Of a stretch of DNA of 8,121 nt, positions 1-6,506 are shown piece by piece. Origin of the DNA: Planctomycetota bacterium (GTDB taxonomy: Bacteria > Planctomycetota > Phycisphaerae > Phycisphaerales > UBA1924); the NCBI GenBank assembly GCA_023434205.1, contig JAEYTB010000096.1:1-8121 (forward strand), read 5' to 3'. The notes below the pieces were generated by a model. It was not told where the DNA came from, ran no database searches, and saw only the letters and a program-made list of their open reading frames with translations. The translations under genes and the position numbers were made by a program. The stretch's first letter is position 1; the number at the start of each line of letters is the position of its first letter.

Positions 1-1136
1 CAGCAGATGCCGGCGAGGCAGGCGAAGAACGCCTCGATGTCGGCGTCGGTGCCCAGGTCGCCGTCGCCGTCGAAGTCGGCGGTGCCGCAGGGCGTGCCGC
101 CGGTGGGTGCGCTGCCGGCGCCGCCCATGTCGAGTCGCACGCTCTGAATGGGGTTGGGCGAAACTGCGGTGGCGTCATAGTCCACGCTCAGGTTGTTGGG
201 CAGGGGCATGGTGAAGGGGGTCGCGGTGCCCAGCGGCGGCACGGGGAAGCCCAGCGAGCCGTTGGAGTGGGCGTTGACCACCGAGCCGTTGTCGATCTCG
301 ATGAAGAACTCGCCGGGGTTGGTCGCGCCGGGGGCGAGGATCCGCGCGTGGAACCTGGCGGTCTGCGCGTCGATGGTCAGGATGCCGTTGGCCCAGCGGA
401 TGGAGTCCGGGCTGGTCGCGGTGTAGTCGATGTCGAGGAGCGTGGTGCGGACGGTGGTGCCGTCGGTCGCGGTGACCTCGAGGGTGATGGGGTCACGGCG
501 CACGGCCTGGGCGAAGGCGGCGTCGGCGACTGAGTCGATGTACGGGGCCCACTGGGCGGTGCCGGTGCTGGTGGCGTCGATGATCGAGATGCCGGTGGAG
601 CTGAAGGCGTAGGCCTCGCCTTGCCAGGTCACCGCGGCGCTGCCGGCGGACTGGATGGTGCCCTGGATCGGCGTGCCGACGCCCCAGGGGCCAAGGTTGA
701 CGACGTAGCAGGCGTTGGCGAAGGTGTTGGCGTTGGGGCTGATGACCCGGAGGCAGTGGCCCGCGAAGAAGCCTCCGGGTGTCGGGGTGATGGTCGTGTG
801 CTCGAAGACGCACGGCACCGGGGGGCCGGAAAAGCGCGGGAAGTTGTTCGCCGCGATGTCGCCCGCCGGGAGGTCGGTGCCCAGGCCGTCGAAGTTGAGG
901 TTCTGGCCGGCGGGGAGCGCGGCCCAGGTTTGATAGCCGATGTGGTCGCGGACCCAGACGTGCTGGAAGGTGGACATGATGACGGTGGGCATGACGGTCG
1001 TGCCCGGGGGCGGGGTCCATTGGACCTGGTGCGAGACGTCGTAGATGACGCGGTTGAACTGGGCGTTCGCGACGCACGGCAGGGAGAGGGCGGCGGCAAG
1101 GACGAGCGGCCGGAAGGGGAGCGAGGGGAGCGTCAT
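1..1136 (-). CDS. Secreted dockerin-repeat protein, C-terminus cut by window edge
   Basis: An open frame of 378 codons runs from ATG at 1136 off the left edge, so its stop is not visible. Residues 1-25 form a signal peptide: short N-terminus, Leu/Ala-rich core (LVLAAALSL) and a likely signal peptidase I site after ANA, before QFNRV. Residues 26-340 look like an extracellular beta-rich protein with many Thr, Asn, Gly and Pro and no catalytic motif I recognise. Cys109, Cys128 and Cys143 could form disulfides. At about residues 350-378 comes a dockerin-like calcium-binding motif (ADFDGDGDLGTDADIEAFF, then CLAG-x-C), a form common at the C-termini of Phycisphaerae exported proteins, where it is thought to anchor or couple the protein at the surface. 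A second repeat would be expected just beyond the edge. The start is fixed by the ribosome binding site at 1142-1148. The body's function is unknown. Confidence 0.88.
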   Translation of the reverse strand, partial: MTLPSLPFRPLVLAAALSLPCVANAQFNRVIYDVSHQVQWTPPPGTTVMPTVIMSTFQHVWVRDHIGYQTWAALPAGQNLNFDGLGTDLPAGDIAANNFPRFSGPPVPCVFEHTTITPTPGGFFAGHCLRVISPNANTFANACYVVNLGPWGVGTPIQGTIQSAGSAAVTWQGEAYAFSSTGISIIDATSTGTAQWAPYIDSVADAAFAQAVRRDPITLEVTATDGTTVRTTLLDIDYTATSPDSIRWANGILTIDAQTARFHARILAPGATNPGEFFIEIDNGSVVNAHSNGSLGFPVPPLGTATPFTMPLPNNLSVDYDATAVSPNPIQSVRLDMGGAGSAPTGGTPCGTADFDGDGDLGTDADIEAFFACLAGIC

Positions 1137-1141
1137 GGCGG

Positions 1142-1148
1142 CCTCCTT
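1142..1148 (-). promoter_or_regulatory. Ribosome binding site of the dockerin-repeat gene
   Basis: On the minus strand AAGGAGG lies five bases before the ATG at 1136, close to a perfect anti-16S match. It decides the start of a frame that has no stop in the window. A small hairpin (GTGCC, loop of four, GGCAC; 1157-1170) sits just upstream and could influence access to this site. Confidence 0.8.
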
Positions 1149-1230
1149 GAAGTGTTGTGCCGACAGGCACGAGGTTACCCGGGCGTGGGCGCAGCGCACA
1201 AGGCAATTCGGCGGAGCGGGTCCGGATTGG

Positions 1231-1269
1231 GCGCAAAAAGAACCCCCGGGAGGTGGAGCCCGGGGGTTC
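1231..1269 (-). terminator. Intrinsic (Rho-independent) terminator
   Basis: An 11-bp perfect stem (GAACCCCCGGG at 1240-1250 paired with 1259-1269) with an 8-nt loop. On the minus strand it is followed directly by five T residues (1239-1235). There is no T-run on the plus side, so it works for minus-strand transcription. It lies 467 bases past the nrdJ stop and 95 bases before the dockerin gene's start codon. It would therefore end read-through from dcd-nrdJ, or end a separate transcript from 1270-1735, and insulate the secreted-protein gene. Confidence 0.8.
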
Positions 1270-1350
1270 GGGGGTGCAGGGCCGGCGTCATGGCGGGGGT
1301 GGAATCCGCCGCGCTCGGCCCTGCGGGTGGGAGCTCAGGGTGTCAGGGCA

Positions 1351-1675
1351 TCAGTGTCCAGGGTTGGCGACGGGACGCCGTGGGACGGGGTGGCGGGCGT
1401 GCCGGTATCGTGACCCTGCGAGAACCTCCATGGCTTGGCGGCCGTCCATGACGGGGGCGCCGACTCTCCTCGATGTTGGGCCAGGTGTGCCGCGTGTGCG
1501 ACGCCCCCGCACCAATCAAGCCGTTTGGTCCCGCGAGGGGCCCGGGCGCTGGGCGGGGCTGCTCCGCAAACCCCGCCCCGGCGCACATCCATTCGCGAAC
1601 CGGCCCTTTCCAACCGGGCACGCCCTGAAGCCCCGCGGCCTGTGGGACGCCCCGTCTGCCAACCTTGGACACTGA
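1351..1675. ncRNA. Inverted-repeat-bounded block; candidate structured RNA or small mobile remnant
   Basis: The ends are long inverted repeats. Arm 1351-1377 pairs with 1648-1675 with 25 Watson-Crick pairs, one G/T and one A/C opposition and a single bulged base (1657). Inside it, 1396-1406 pairs with 1613-1624 over 11 bp with one bulge, extending the same long-range stem. The interior can form hairpins at 1429-1450, 1453-1459 with 1502-1508, 1527-1542 (six pairs closing GCGA, a GNRA tetraloop if read on the plus strand) and 1546-1584 (GGGCGGGG with CCCCGCCC plus GCGC with GCGC). No signature of RNase P RNA, tmRNA, SRP RNA or tRNA was found. Strand is unresolved: the GNRA loop favours plus, while the terminator at 1231-1269 favours minus. 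There is no target-site duplication and no transposase, which weakens but does not exclude a MITE-like element. GC-rich DNA folds easily, so only the long-range arms carry weight. Confidence 0.35.
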
Positions 1676-1698
1676 AACTCTGCAACGCTGGATCCTGT

Positions 1699-1730
1699 GG
1701 GCTGGGAAGGGCCGTCCCTTCCGGCAGCCC
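1699..1730 (-). terminator. Hairpin just after the nrdJ stop, no T-run
   Basis: GGGCTG (1699-1704) pairs with CAGCCC (1725-1730) and GGAAGGG (1705-1711) with CCCTTCC (1716-1722), giving 13 bp with a two-base bulge (1723-1724) and a 4-nt loop. It begins six bases past the nrdJ stop. No T-run follows on the minus strand, so it is not a standard intrinsic terminator. It may protect the mRNA 3' end or act with the T-tailed terminator further downstream. Confidence 0.4.
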
Positions 1731-1735
1731 GTGGC

Positions 1736-4700
1736 TTATGAGCAGCCCATGCTGTTACCGCAGTTCACGCACTTGTAGCAGGTGCCGCTGCGGACGGTGA
1801 TCGTCCCGCAGACATCGCACGCCGGGGCGTCGCTCATGCTCTCCATCGCGATCGAGAGCGTGCTCGAGAGACCCTGCGCGGCCCCAGCGTTCACGACGGT
1901 CGTAGTCTCGGTGATCATGACCGTCTGCCGGGTCTGCGGCTTGTCGGGCCCATCGGTCAGCGGGCCGGAGAAGCCGGGGTTCGTGCTGATGCGGGGTTCG
2001 CTCTTCCACTCGTTGTCCTCCGTGGATCGGAGTGCGTGCTGGTGTGACGCGGCGGCCTGGGCGATAGCGCGGGGCGAGTTCTGCTCGCGGTAGCCGGGGA
2101 TGAACTCCATGCCCAGCCAGCGGAAGATGTAGTCGACCAGGCTCTTGGCGAAGGGGATGTCGGAGTTCTCGGTCATGCCCGCCGGCTCGAAGCGCTGGTG
2201 GCTGAACTTGGTGACGAGGCTGCTGATGGGGACGCCGTACTGGAGGGCGACGCTGGTGGCGGTGCCCAGGCTGTCCATCAGGCCGCCGATGGTGGAGCCC
2301 TCCTTGCTCATGGTGATGAAGAGCTCGCCGGGCTGGCCGTCGTCGTAGAGCCCCACCGTCACGTAGCCCTCGTGGCCGGCCACGTTGAACTTGTGCGTGC
2401 GCGAGGCGCGGGTGTCGGAGAGGCGGCGGCGGAAGGCGCGGGGCTTGGGCTCGGCGTCGATGGCGGCGAAAACGTCAGACCTGGCAGCCGGCGTCTCCGC
2501 AGGGGCCGGTGCCGCGGGGGCCGCAGTAGCCGGGACCGCCTTCGGCGAGGAGGATGGTTCCAGGTCCGGCGCAGCCTTCTCGGAGCGGCCGGACTCGTTC
2601 TTGGCCTCATCGGCGGTGGCGGAAAGGGGCTGGCTGAGCTTGCAGCCGTCGCGGTAGAGGGCGTTGGCCTTGAGGCCCAGCTCCCAGGAGAGGCGGTAGC
2701 AGTCCTTGATGTCCTGGACGCTGGCGTCGTTGGGGAGGTTGATGGTCTTGGAGATGGCGCCGCTGATGAAGGGCTGGGCGGCGGCCATCATGTGGATGTG
2801 GCCGTGGGGATGGATGAAGCGCTGGCCGAGCTTGCCGCACTTGTTGGCGCAGTCGAAGACGGGGAGGTGCTCGGGCTTGAGGTGGGGTGCGCCCTCGATG
2901 GTGGAGGTGCCGCAGATGGTGGTGTTGAGCGCGTCGATCTGCTCGCGGGTCAGGCCGAGCGCGGCGAGCAGGTTGAAGGCGGGGTCTTTCTTGGCCGCCA
3001 CGGGGTCCAGGCCGCACGCCTGGAGCGCCACGTCGGAGAGGCCCCATGCCGAGAACGCGAAGGAGAGTTCAAAGACGCCCGGCAGAGTGTCAGAGATCTT
3101 CTCGAGATCAGCATCGGAGAGCCCCTTGCCCTTGAGGAACCCGTTGAGCGTCTCGGACCGGCCCGGGACCTTCACGTCCAGGCTGAGGGTTCCGAGGATG
3201 TACTGCATGATGTCCTTGACCTGCGGGTCGGTGTAGCCCAGGGCCTTGAGGGCCGGGCGGACCGACTCGTTGGCGATCTTGAAGTAGCCGCCGCCCGCGA
3301 GCTTCTTGAACTTCACGAGGGCGAAGTCGGGCTCGACCCCGGTGGTGTCGCAGTCCATCAGCAGGCCGATGGTGCCGGTGGGGGCGATGACCGTGGTCTG
3401 GGCGTTGCGGTAGCCGTGCTTCTCGCCCAGGGCGAGGGCATCGTCCCACGCCTTGACAGAGTGGGTGAGGAGGTCCTTGCTGTTGGCGATGTTGACCTTG
3501 CCCGCCTTGATGAGGGCGTGGTCGGTGGGCACGGGGGTGATCTTGAGTTTCTCGTACTTCTTAGAGCTGCGGGCCTCGCCCATCGCCGCGAGGCGGTGGT
3601 TGCGGATGACCCGGAGCATGTTGTCCTTGTCCGCGGCGTAGCCGGGGCACGCGCCGTGCTCGCCGGCCATGAAGGCGGACATGCGGTAGCTGCGGCCGGT
3701 GAGGATGGCGGTGAGGGTGGCGCACACCGCGCGGCCCTCGTCGCTGTCGTAGGGGATGCCGGCCTGCATGAGCATGGCACCGAGGTTGGCGTAGCCCAGG
3801 CCCAGGGTGCGGTACTTGAAGGAGAGCTCGGCGATCTCGCGGCTGGGGAAGGCGGCCATGAGCACGCTGATCTCGAGGACCATGGTCCACAGGTCGATGC
3901 CGTGCTCGTAGGCGGCGATGTCGAAGGTCCGGGTCTTGGAGTCGTAGAACTTGAGGACGTTGAGCGATGCGAGGTTGCACGCCGTGTTGTCGAGGAACAT
4001 GTACTCGGAGCACGGGTTGCTGGCGTTGATGCGGCCGCCGTTGGGGCAGGTGTGCCAGGCGTTGATGGTGCTGTCGAACTGGACGCCGGGGTCGGCGCAC
4101 CGCCACGCGGCGAAGCCGATGTCGTCCCACAGCTCGCTGGCCTTGAAGGCCTTGGTCTTGCCGGGGTTGGTGCGGAAGTGCGTCACCCAGTCGGCGTTCT
4201 GGTCGAGGGCCTCGAAGAAGGCGTCGGGGATGCGGACGGAGTTGTTGCTGTTCTGGCCGGCGACGGTCTGGTAGGCCTCGCCGTTGAAGTCGTAATCGAG
4301 CTTGAGGTCGTACTTGTCGGCTTGCTCGGCGATGTCCTTGTTGTGCTTCTTGAGGAGCTTGAGCCCCTCCACCATCGCCTGGACCTTGATCTCCTCGCGG
4401 ACCTTCCAGTTGATGAAGTCCTGGATGTCGGGGTGGTCCATGTCGAGGCAGACCATCTTGGCGGCGCGGCGGGTGGTGCCGCCGGACTTGATGGCCGAGG
4501 CGGCGCGGTCGCCGATGCGGAGCCAGGACATGAGGCCGGAGGACTTGCCGCCGCCGGAGAGCTTCTCGCCCTCGCCGCGGAGGTTGGAGAAGTTGGTGCC
4601 GGTGCCCGAGCCGTACTTGAAGAGGCGGGCCTCGCGGACCCACAGGTCCATGATGCCGCCCTCGTTGACGAGGTCATCGCTCACGCTCTGGATGAAGCAG

Positions 4701-5245
4701 GCGTGGGGCTGGGGGTGGGTGTAGGCGTCGTCGGCGAGCTCGGGCTCGCCGGTCTTGGGGTTGACGATCCAGTGGCCTTGCGCCGGGCCGGTGATGCCGT
4801 AGGCGAAGGCAAGCCCGGTGTTGAACCACTGCGGGCTGTTGGGGGCACACATCTGGTGCACCATCATGTAGGCGAGCTCGTCGTAGAACGCCTGGGCGTC
4901 CTGCGCGGTGTCGAAGTAGCCGTGGGTCTCGCCCCAGAAGCGCCAGCAGCCGGCGAGGCGGTGGATGACTTCACGCGCGGACTTCTCGCCGCGGGTGACG
5001 GGCTTGCCCTTGTCGTCCTTGAGCTGCACGCCCGCGGCGTCGCGCACGGGGACGCCCGCCTTGCGGAAGTACTTGCTCACCATGATGTCGGTGGCGAGCT
5101 GCGACCAGCTCTCGGGGACCTCGGCGTCCTTCATCTCGAAGACGACCGAGCCGTCGGGGTTGGTGATCTTGCTGGACCGCTTAACCCAGTTGACGCTTGC
5201 GAACGGATCAGCGCCGGCGGTGGTGAACTTGCGATTGATCTTCAT
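1736..5245 (-). CDS. nrdJ: Vitamin B12-dependent (class II) ribonucleotide reductase
   Basis: Makes deoxyribonucleotides from ribonucleotides in the cytoplasm, using adenosylcobalamin to generate the active-site thiyl radical and needing no oxygen. With the chosen start the protein has 1169 residues, within the range of the long planctomycete form. N-terminal RKFTTAG and NPDGSVVF are typical of the family. The active-site loop NPCSE carries Asn410, Cys412 and Glu414. The reducible pair should be Cys183 (HACF) and Cys423 (NTACNLASLN); the 11-residue Cys412-Cys423 spacing fits class II enzymes. The phosphate-binding motif PTGTI is at about 622-626. After an Ala/Pro-rich linker (about 875-922) come a TSCPD-type domain (about 950-1045) and a C-terminal Cys cluster (Cys1143, 1146, 1156, 1159, 1162, 1168), probably zinc-binding. 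I chose ATG at 5245 because MKINRKFTTAG matches family N-termini; ATG at 5290 or TTG at 5299 would add 15 or 18 residues, and none has a strong ribosome binding site. It follows dcd by 108 bases. No cobalamin riboswitch or NrdR box is visible. Confidence 0.97.
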   Translation of the reverse strand: MKINRKFTTAGADPFASVNWVKRSSKITNPDGSVVFEMKDAEVPESWSQLATDIMVSKYFRKAGVPVRDAAGVQLKDDKGKPVTRGEKSAREVIHRLAGCWRFWGETHGYFDTAQDAQAFYDELAYMMVHQMCAPNSPQWFNTGLAFAYGITGPAQGHWIVNPKTGEPELADDAYTHPQPHACFIQSVSDDLVNEGGIMDLWVREARLFKYGSGTGTNFSNLRGEGEKLSGGGKSSGLMSWLRIGDRAASAIKSGGTTRRAAKMVCLDMDHPDIQDFINWKVREEIKVQAMVEGLKLLKKHNKDIAEQADKYDLKLDYDFNGEAYQTVAGQNSNNSVRIPDAFFEALDQNADWVTHFRTNPGKTKAFKASELWDDIGFAAWRCADPGVQFDSTINAWHTCPNGGRINASNPCSEYMFLDNTACNLASLNVLKFYDSKTRTFDIAAYEHGIDLWTMVLEISVLMAAFPSREIAELSFKYRTLGLGYANLGAMLMQAGIPYDSDEGRAVCATLTAILTGRSYRMSAFMAGEHGACPGYAADKDNMLRVIRNHRLAAMGEARSSKKYEKLKITPVPTDHALIKAGKVNIANSKDLLTHSVKAWDDALALGEKHGYRNAQTTVIAPTGTIGLLMDCDTTGVEPDFALVKFKKLAGGGYFKIANESVRPALKALGYTDPQVKDIMQYILGTLSLDVKVPGRSETLNGFLKGKGLSDADLEKISDTLPGVFELSFAFSAWGLSDVALQACGLDPVAAKKDPAFNLLAALGLTREQIDALNTTICGTSTIEGAPHLKPEHLPVFDCANKCGKLGQRFIHPHGHIHMMAAAQPFISGAISKTINLPNDASVQDIKDCYRLSWELGLKANALYRDGCKLSQPLSATADEAKNESGRSEKAAPDLEPSSSPKAVPATAAPAAPAPAETPAARSDVFAAIDAEPKPRAFRRRLSDTRASRTHKFNVAGHEGYVTVGLYDDGQPGELFITMSKEGSTIGGLMDSLGTATSVALQYGVPISSLVTKFSHQRFEPAGMTENSDIPFAKSLVDYIFRWLGMEFIPGYREQNSPRAIAQAAASHQHALRSTEDNEWKSEPRISTNPGFSGPLTDGPDKPQTRQTVMITETTTVVNAGAAQGLSSTLSIAMESMSDAPACDVCGTITVRSGTCYKCVNCGNSMGCS

Positions 5246-5314
5246 ACGTCCGTCCGTCCCTGTGCTTCTGTAGTAGTGCGGGAACTCCATCCTGCACAAC
5301 GCGAACCTACGGGT

Positions 5315-5332
5315 CAGCGGCTTCCGCCGCTG
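5315..5332 (-). promoter_or_regulatory. Hairpin between dcd and nrdJ
   Basis: CAGCGGC (5315-5321) pairs perfectly with GCCGCTG (5326-5332). On the transcribed minus strand the loop is GGAA, a stable GNRA-class tetraloop. It lies in the dcd-nrdJ gap and has no T-run after it, so it is not an intrinsic terminator. It could stabilise the nrdJ leader or mark a processing site that sets different levels of the two messages; that role is inference. Confidence 0.4.
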
Positions 5333-5353
5333 GTTTCACACGCAACGAATCCG

Positions 5354-5926
5354 TCAGTCAACACGCGGCAACGTGAGGCCGCCCTGGTCCTGGTACTTCC
5401 CGCCCTTGTCGGCGTAGCTCTTCTCGCAAACCTGATCCGCCTTCAGAAAGATGAACTGCGCGATGCCTTCGTTGGCGTAGATCTTCGCCGGCAGGGGCGT
5501 GGTGTTTGAGATTTCCAGCGTGACCTTGCCGCGCCACTCGGGCTCCAGGGGCGTGACGTTCACGATGAGGCCGCAGCGGGCGTAGGTGCTCTTGCCGACG
5601 CAGATCACCAGCACGTTCCGCGGCACCTCGAGGTATTCGACGGTCTCGCACAGGGCGAAGCTGTGCGGGGGGATGATGATGTGGTCGGCGTTGATCTTCG
5701 CGGTGTCGATCTCGACCATGAGGTCATCACTGAAGCGCTTGGGGTCGACGACGGTGATGCCGCCGGTGCGGGGGGTGGCGGTGAAGATCTTGAAGTGGGT
5801 GCCGACGCGGACGTCGTAGCCGTAGCTGGAGACGCCGTAGGAGATCCGGCCGGGGCGCTTCACGGCCTCCTCGAAGGGGGTGATGGTCACCAGCTCGCGG
5901 ATTTGCCTGTCACAGAGAACGCCCAC
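5354..5926 (-). CDS. dcd: dCTP deaminase
   Basis: Deaminates dCTP to dUTP, which feeds dTTP synthesis after dUTPase action; a cytoplasmic homotrimer in the family. From the GTG at 5926 the product is 190 residues, matching the usual length of about 185-195. Motifs: CDRQIRELV at the N-terminus, SSYGYDVRVG at about 33-42, GKSTYARCGL at 111-120, PLEPEWRGKVTLEISN with the likely catalytic Glu138, and the usual C-terminal KYQDQGGLTLP. No ATG lies near the family N-terminus; GTG followed by GVLCDRQ fits best and a purine-rich GGAAAGG sits seven bases before it. The frame stays open upstream to 6172, but that stretch is Pro/Ser/Arg-rich, unlike the family, and would make an abnormal 272-residue protein. 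It is the first gene of a probable dcd-nrdJ unit. The alternative of a bifunctional dCTP deaminase/dUTPase cannot be excluded by reading alone. Confidence 0.95.
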   Translation of the reverse strand: MGVLCDRQIRELVTITPFEEAVKRPGRISYGVSSYGYDVRVGTHFKIFTATPRTGGITVVDPKRFSDDLMVEIDTAKINADHIIIPPHSFALCETVEYLEVPRNVLVICVGKSTYARCGLIVNVTPLEPEWRGKVTLEISNTTPLPAKIYANEGIAQFIFLKADQVCEKSYADKGGKYQDQGGLTLPRVD

Positions 5927-6171
5927 GACCCACCCTTTCCCGTCCCCGCCCTGTGGCCATGCCGCCACCGGCCGCCCCGGCGGCGAAGGGGCCGCGGAAC
6001 GGTGTGACGACAAACCTACCGATATCCTATCACACTCCGAATAGATCGGACGGGCTCCCACCCGAGCGACCATGGTAACGAGTTCCTCAACGTGCCGCGG
6101 GGGAAGGTGAAGGTCGGGTTCAGGGCCGGCCGCACCCGCCACCGGTGGTGTTGAGGGAGGCGAGGATACCA

Positions 6172-6378
6172 CTAGCTATCGTAGGTGCAATGGGGTGTCC
6201 CCACAAAATGCTGGGGCATTTTCGTGAACAGGCTGTCGGCAGGGCGCAAACCCTTCCCCGGTTTGGCGTTGAAGAAACGTGAAATCGTGCTGAGAGGGCT
6301 GTTGCCGGCGGTGGACAACTCCGGGGGATCGCCCTGTTCGGGTACCGGGAAGCTGTCGGAGGGCAGGTTGTCCCCCAC
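6172..6378 (-). CDS. Doubtful small hypothetical protein
   Basis: A 68-codon frame from GTG at 6378 to TAG at 6172. I do not recognise the product. In its favour, the amino-acid composition is balanced (Phe, Asn, Lys, Asp, Thr, Tyr) rather than the Arg/Pro/Gly mix of antisense frames in this DNA. A hand count also gives about 56, 51 and 76 percent G+C at codon positions 1, 2 and 3, the pattern of real genes in GC-rich genomes. Against it, there is no ribosome binding site or ATG, the frame is open far upstream with noncoding-looking sequence, and two hairpins lie inside it. It would be co-directional with dcd, 245 bases upstream. It could be a decayed gene end or chance. Confidence 0.2.
   Translation of the reverse strand: MGDNLPSDSFPVPEQGDPPELSTAGNSPLSTISRFFNAKPGKGLRPADSLFTKMPQHFVGTPHCTYDS
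6191..6226. promoter_or_regulatory. Overlapping, mutually exclusive hairpins
   Basis: TGGGG (6191-6195) can pair with CCCCA (6199-6203). The same CCCCA can instead pair with TGGGG at 6212-6216. A third hairpin, AAAATGC (6205-6211) with GCATTTT (6216-6222) around loop TGGG and flanked by CAC/GTG, competes with the second. The third has short T-runs on both sides, so it could act as a weak bidirectional terminator. The arrangement resembles a small switch, but there is no known riboswitch consensus and it lies inside a doubtful reading frame. Confidence 0.25.
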
Positions 6379-6387
6379 AACCGACAG
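6353..6387. repeat. Bulged inverted repeat upstream of the FlgI-like gene
   Basis: GGTTGT (6366-6371) pairs with ACAACC (6377-6382) around a CCCCC loop, and CTGTC (6353-6357) pairs with GACAG (6383-6387), leaving an 8-base one-sided bulge. It may be an operator or RNA hairpin; no known consensus was recognised and no T-run follows. Confidence 0.3.
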
Positions 6388-6506
6388 GCCCGGCGTGTGC
6401 AACCGGAGGGCGGGCGGGGGCGGAAAGTGGTGGCCGGGGTGGGAGCGGGCAGGCCAAGGGGCGGGATTTTCCGTACATTGGGGCGCGCTGGGCCCTGTGC
6501 GGGCAC

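Larger units (their letters stand above)
1137..1735. other. 599-bp intergenic region between the dockerin gene and nrdJ
   Basis: No convincing gene on either strand. The open frames here have compositions typical of GC-rich noncoding sequence (Arg, Gly, Pro, Ala) and no ribosome binding site or recognisable motif. It holds the dockerin gene's leader (1137-1230), a minus-strand terminator (1231-1269), the inverted-repeat block (1351-1675) and a hairpin after the nrdJ stop (1699-1730). No -35/-10 pair close to consensus was found for the dockerin gene; the nearest possibility on the minus strand (TTGTGC, 18 bases, TAACCT) is poor. Confidence 0.7.

Noticed and set aside
493..1236. Minus-strand 247-codon frame and other frames overlapping the dockerin gene
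   Set aside because: Their products are Arg/Pro/His- or Ser/Thr/Arg-rich shadows. The frame from ATG at 1136 has a strong ribosome binding site, a signal peptide and a dockerin-like motif.
1351..1675. RNase P RNA, tmRNA, SRP RNA or 6S RNA at the inverted-repeat block
   Set aside because: The closed ends suggested such an RNA. The RNase P conserved core, the tmRNA tRNA-like end and the SRP tetraloop motif are not present. A GGAAAGGGCCGG stretch on the minus strand only vaguely resembles the RNase P core and has no matching downstream element. The 325-nt span is too long for 6S RNA.
1157..1800. Short frames on both strands in the dockerin-nrdJ intergenic region
   Set aside because: No ribosome binding sites, no known motifs, and Arg/Gly/Pro-rich compositions. 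Some run through the terminator or into nrdJ antisense.
5246..5353. Cobalamin riboswitch or NrdR box controlling nrdJ
   Set aside because: Looked for because NrdJ uses B12. The gap is too short for a cobalamin riboswitch, and no B12-box-like or NrdR-like palindrome is visible here or upstream of dcd.
2198..5509. A very long (1103-codon) plus-strand open frame opposite nrdJ
   Set aside because: It lies almost wholly antisense to the clear NrdJ reading frame. Its product is a monotonous Val/Gly/Ala/Glu/Leu/Asp mix with no motif, as expected when a GC-rich gene with G/C third positions is read on the opposite strand.
5927..6172. N-terminal extension of dcd up to 6172 (272-residue product)
   Set aside because: The added residues are Pro/Ser/Arg-rich and unlike dCTP deaminases, which begin near the GTG at 5926. 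The extension would also cover the region where the promoter should lie.
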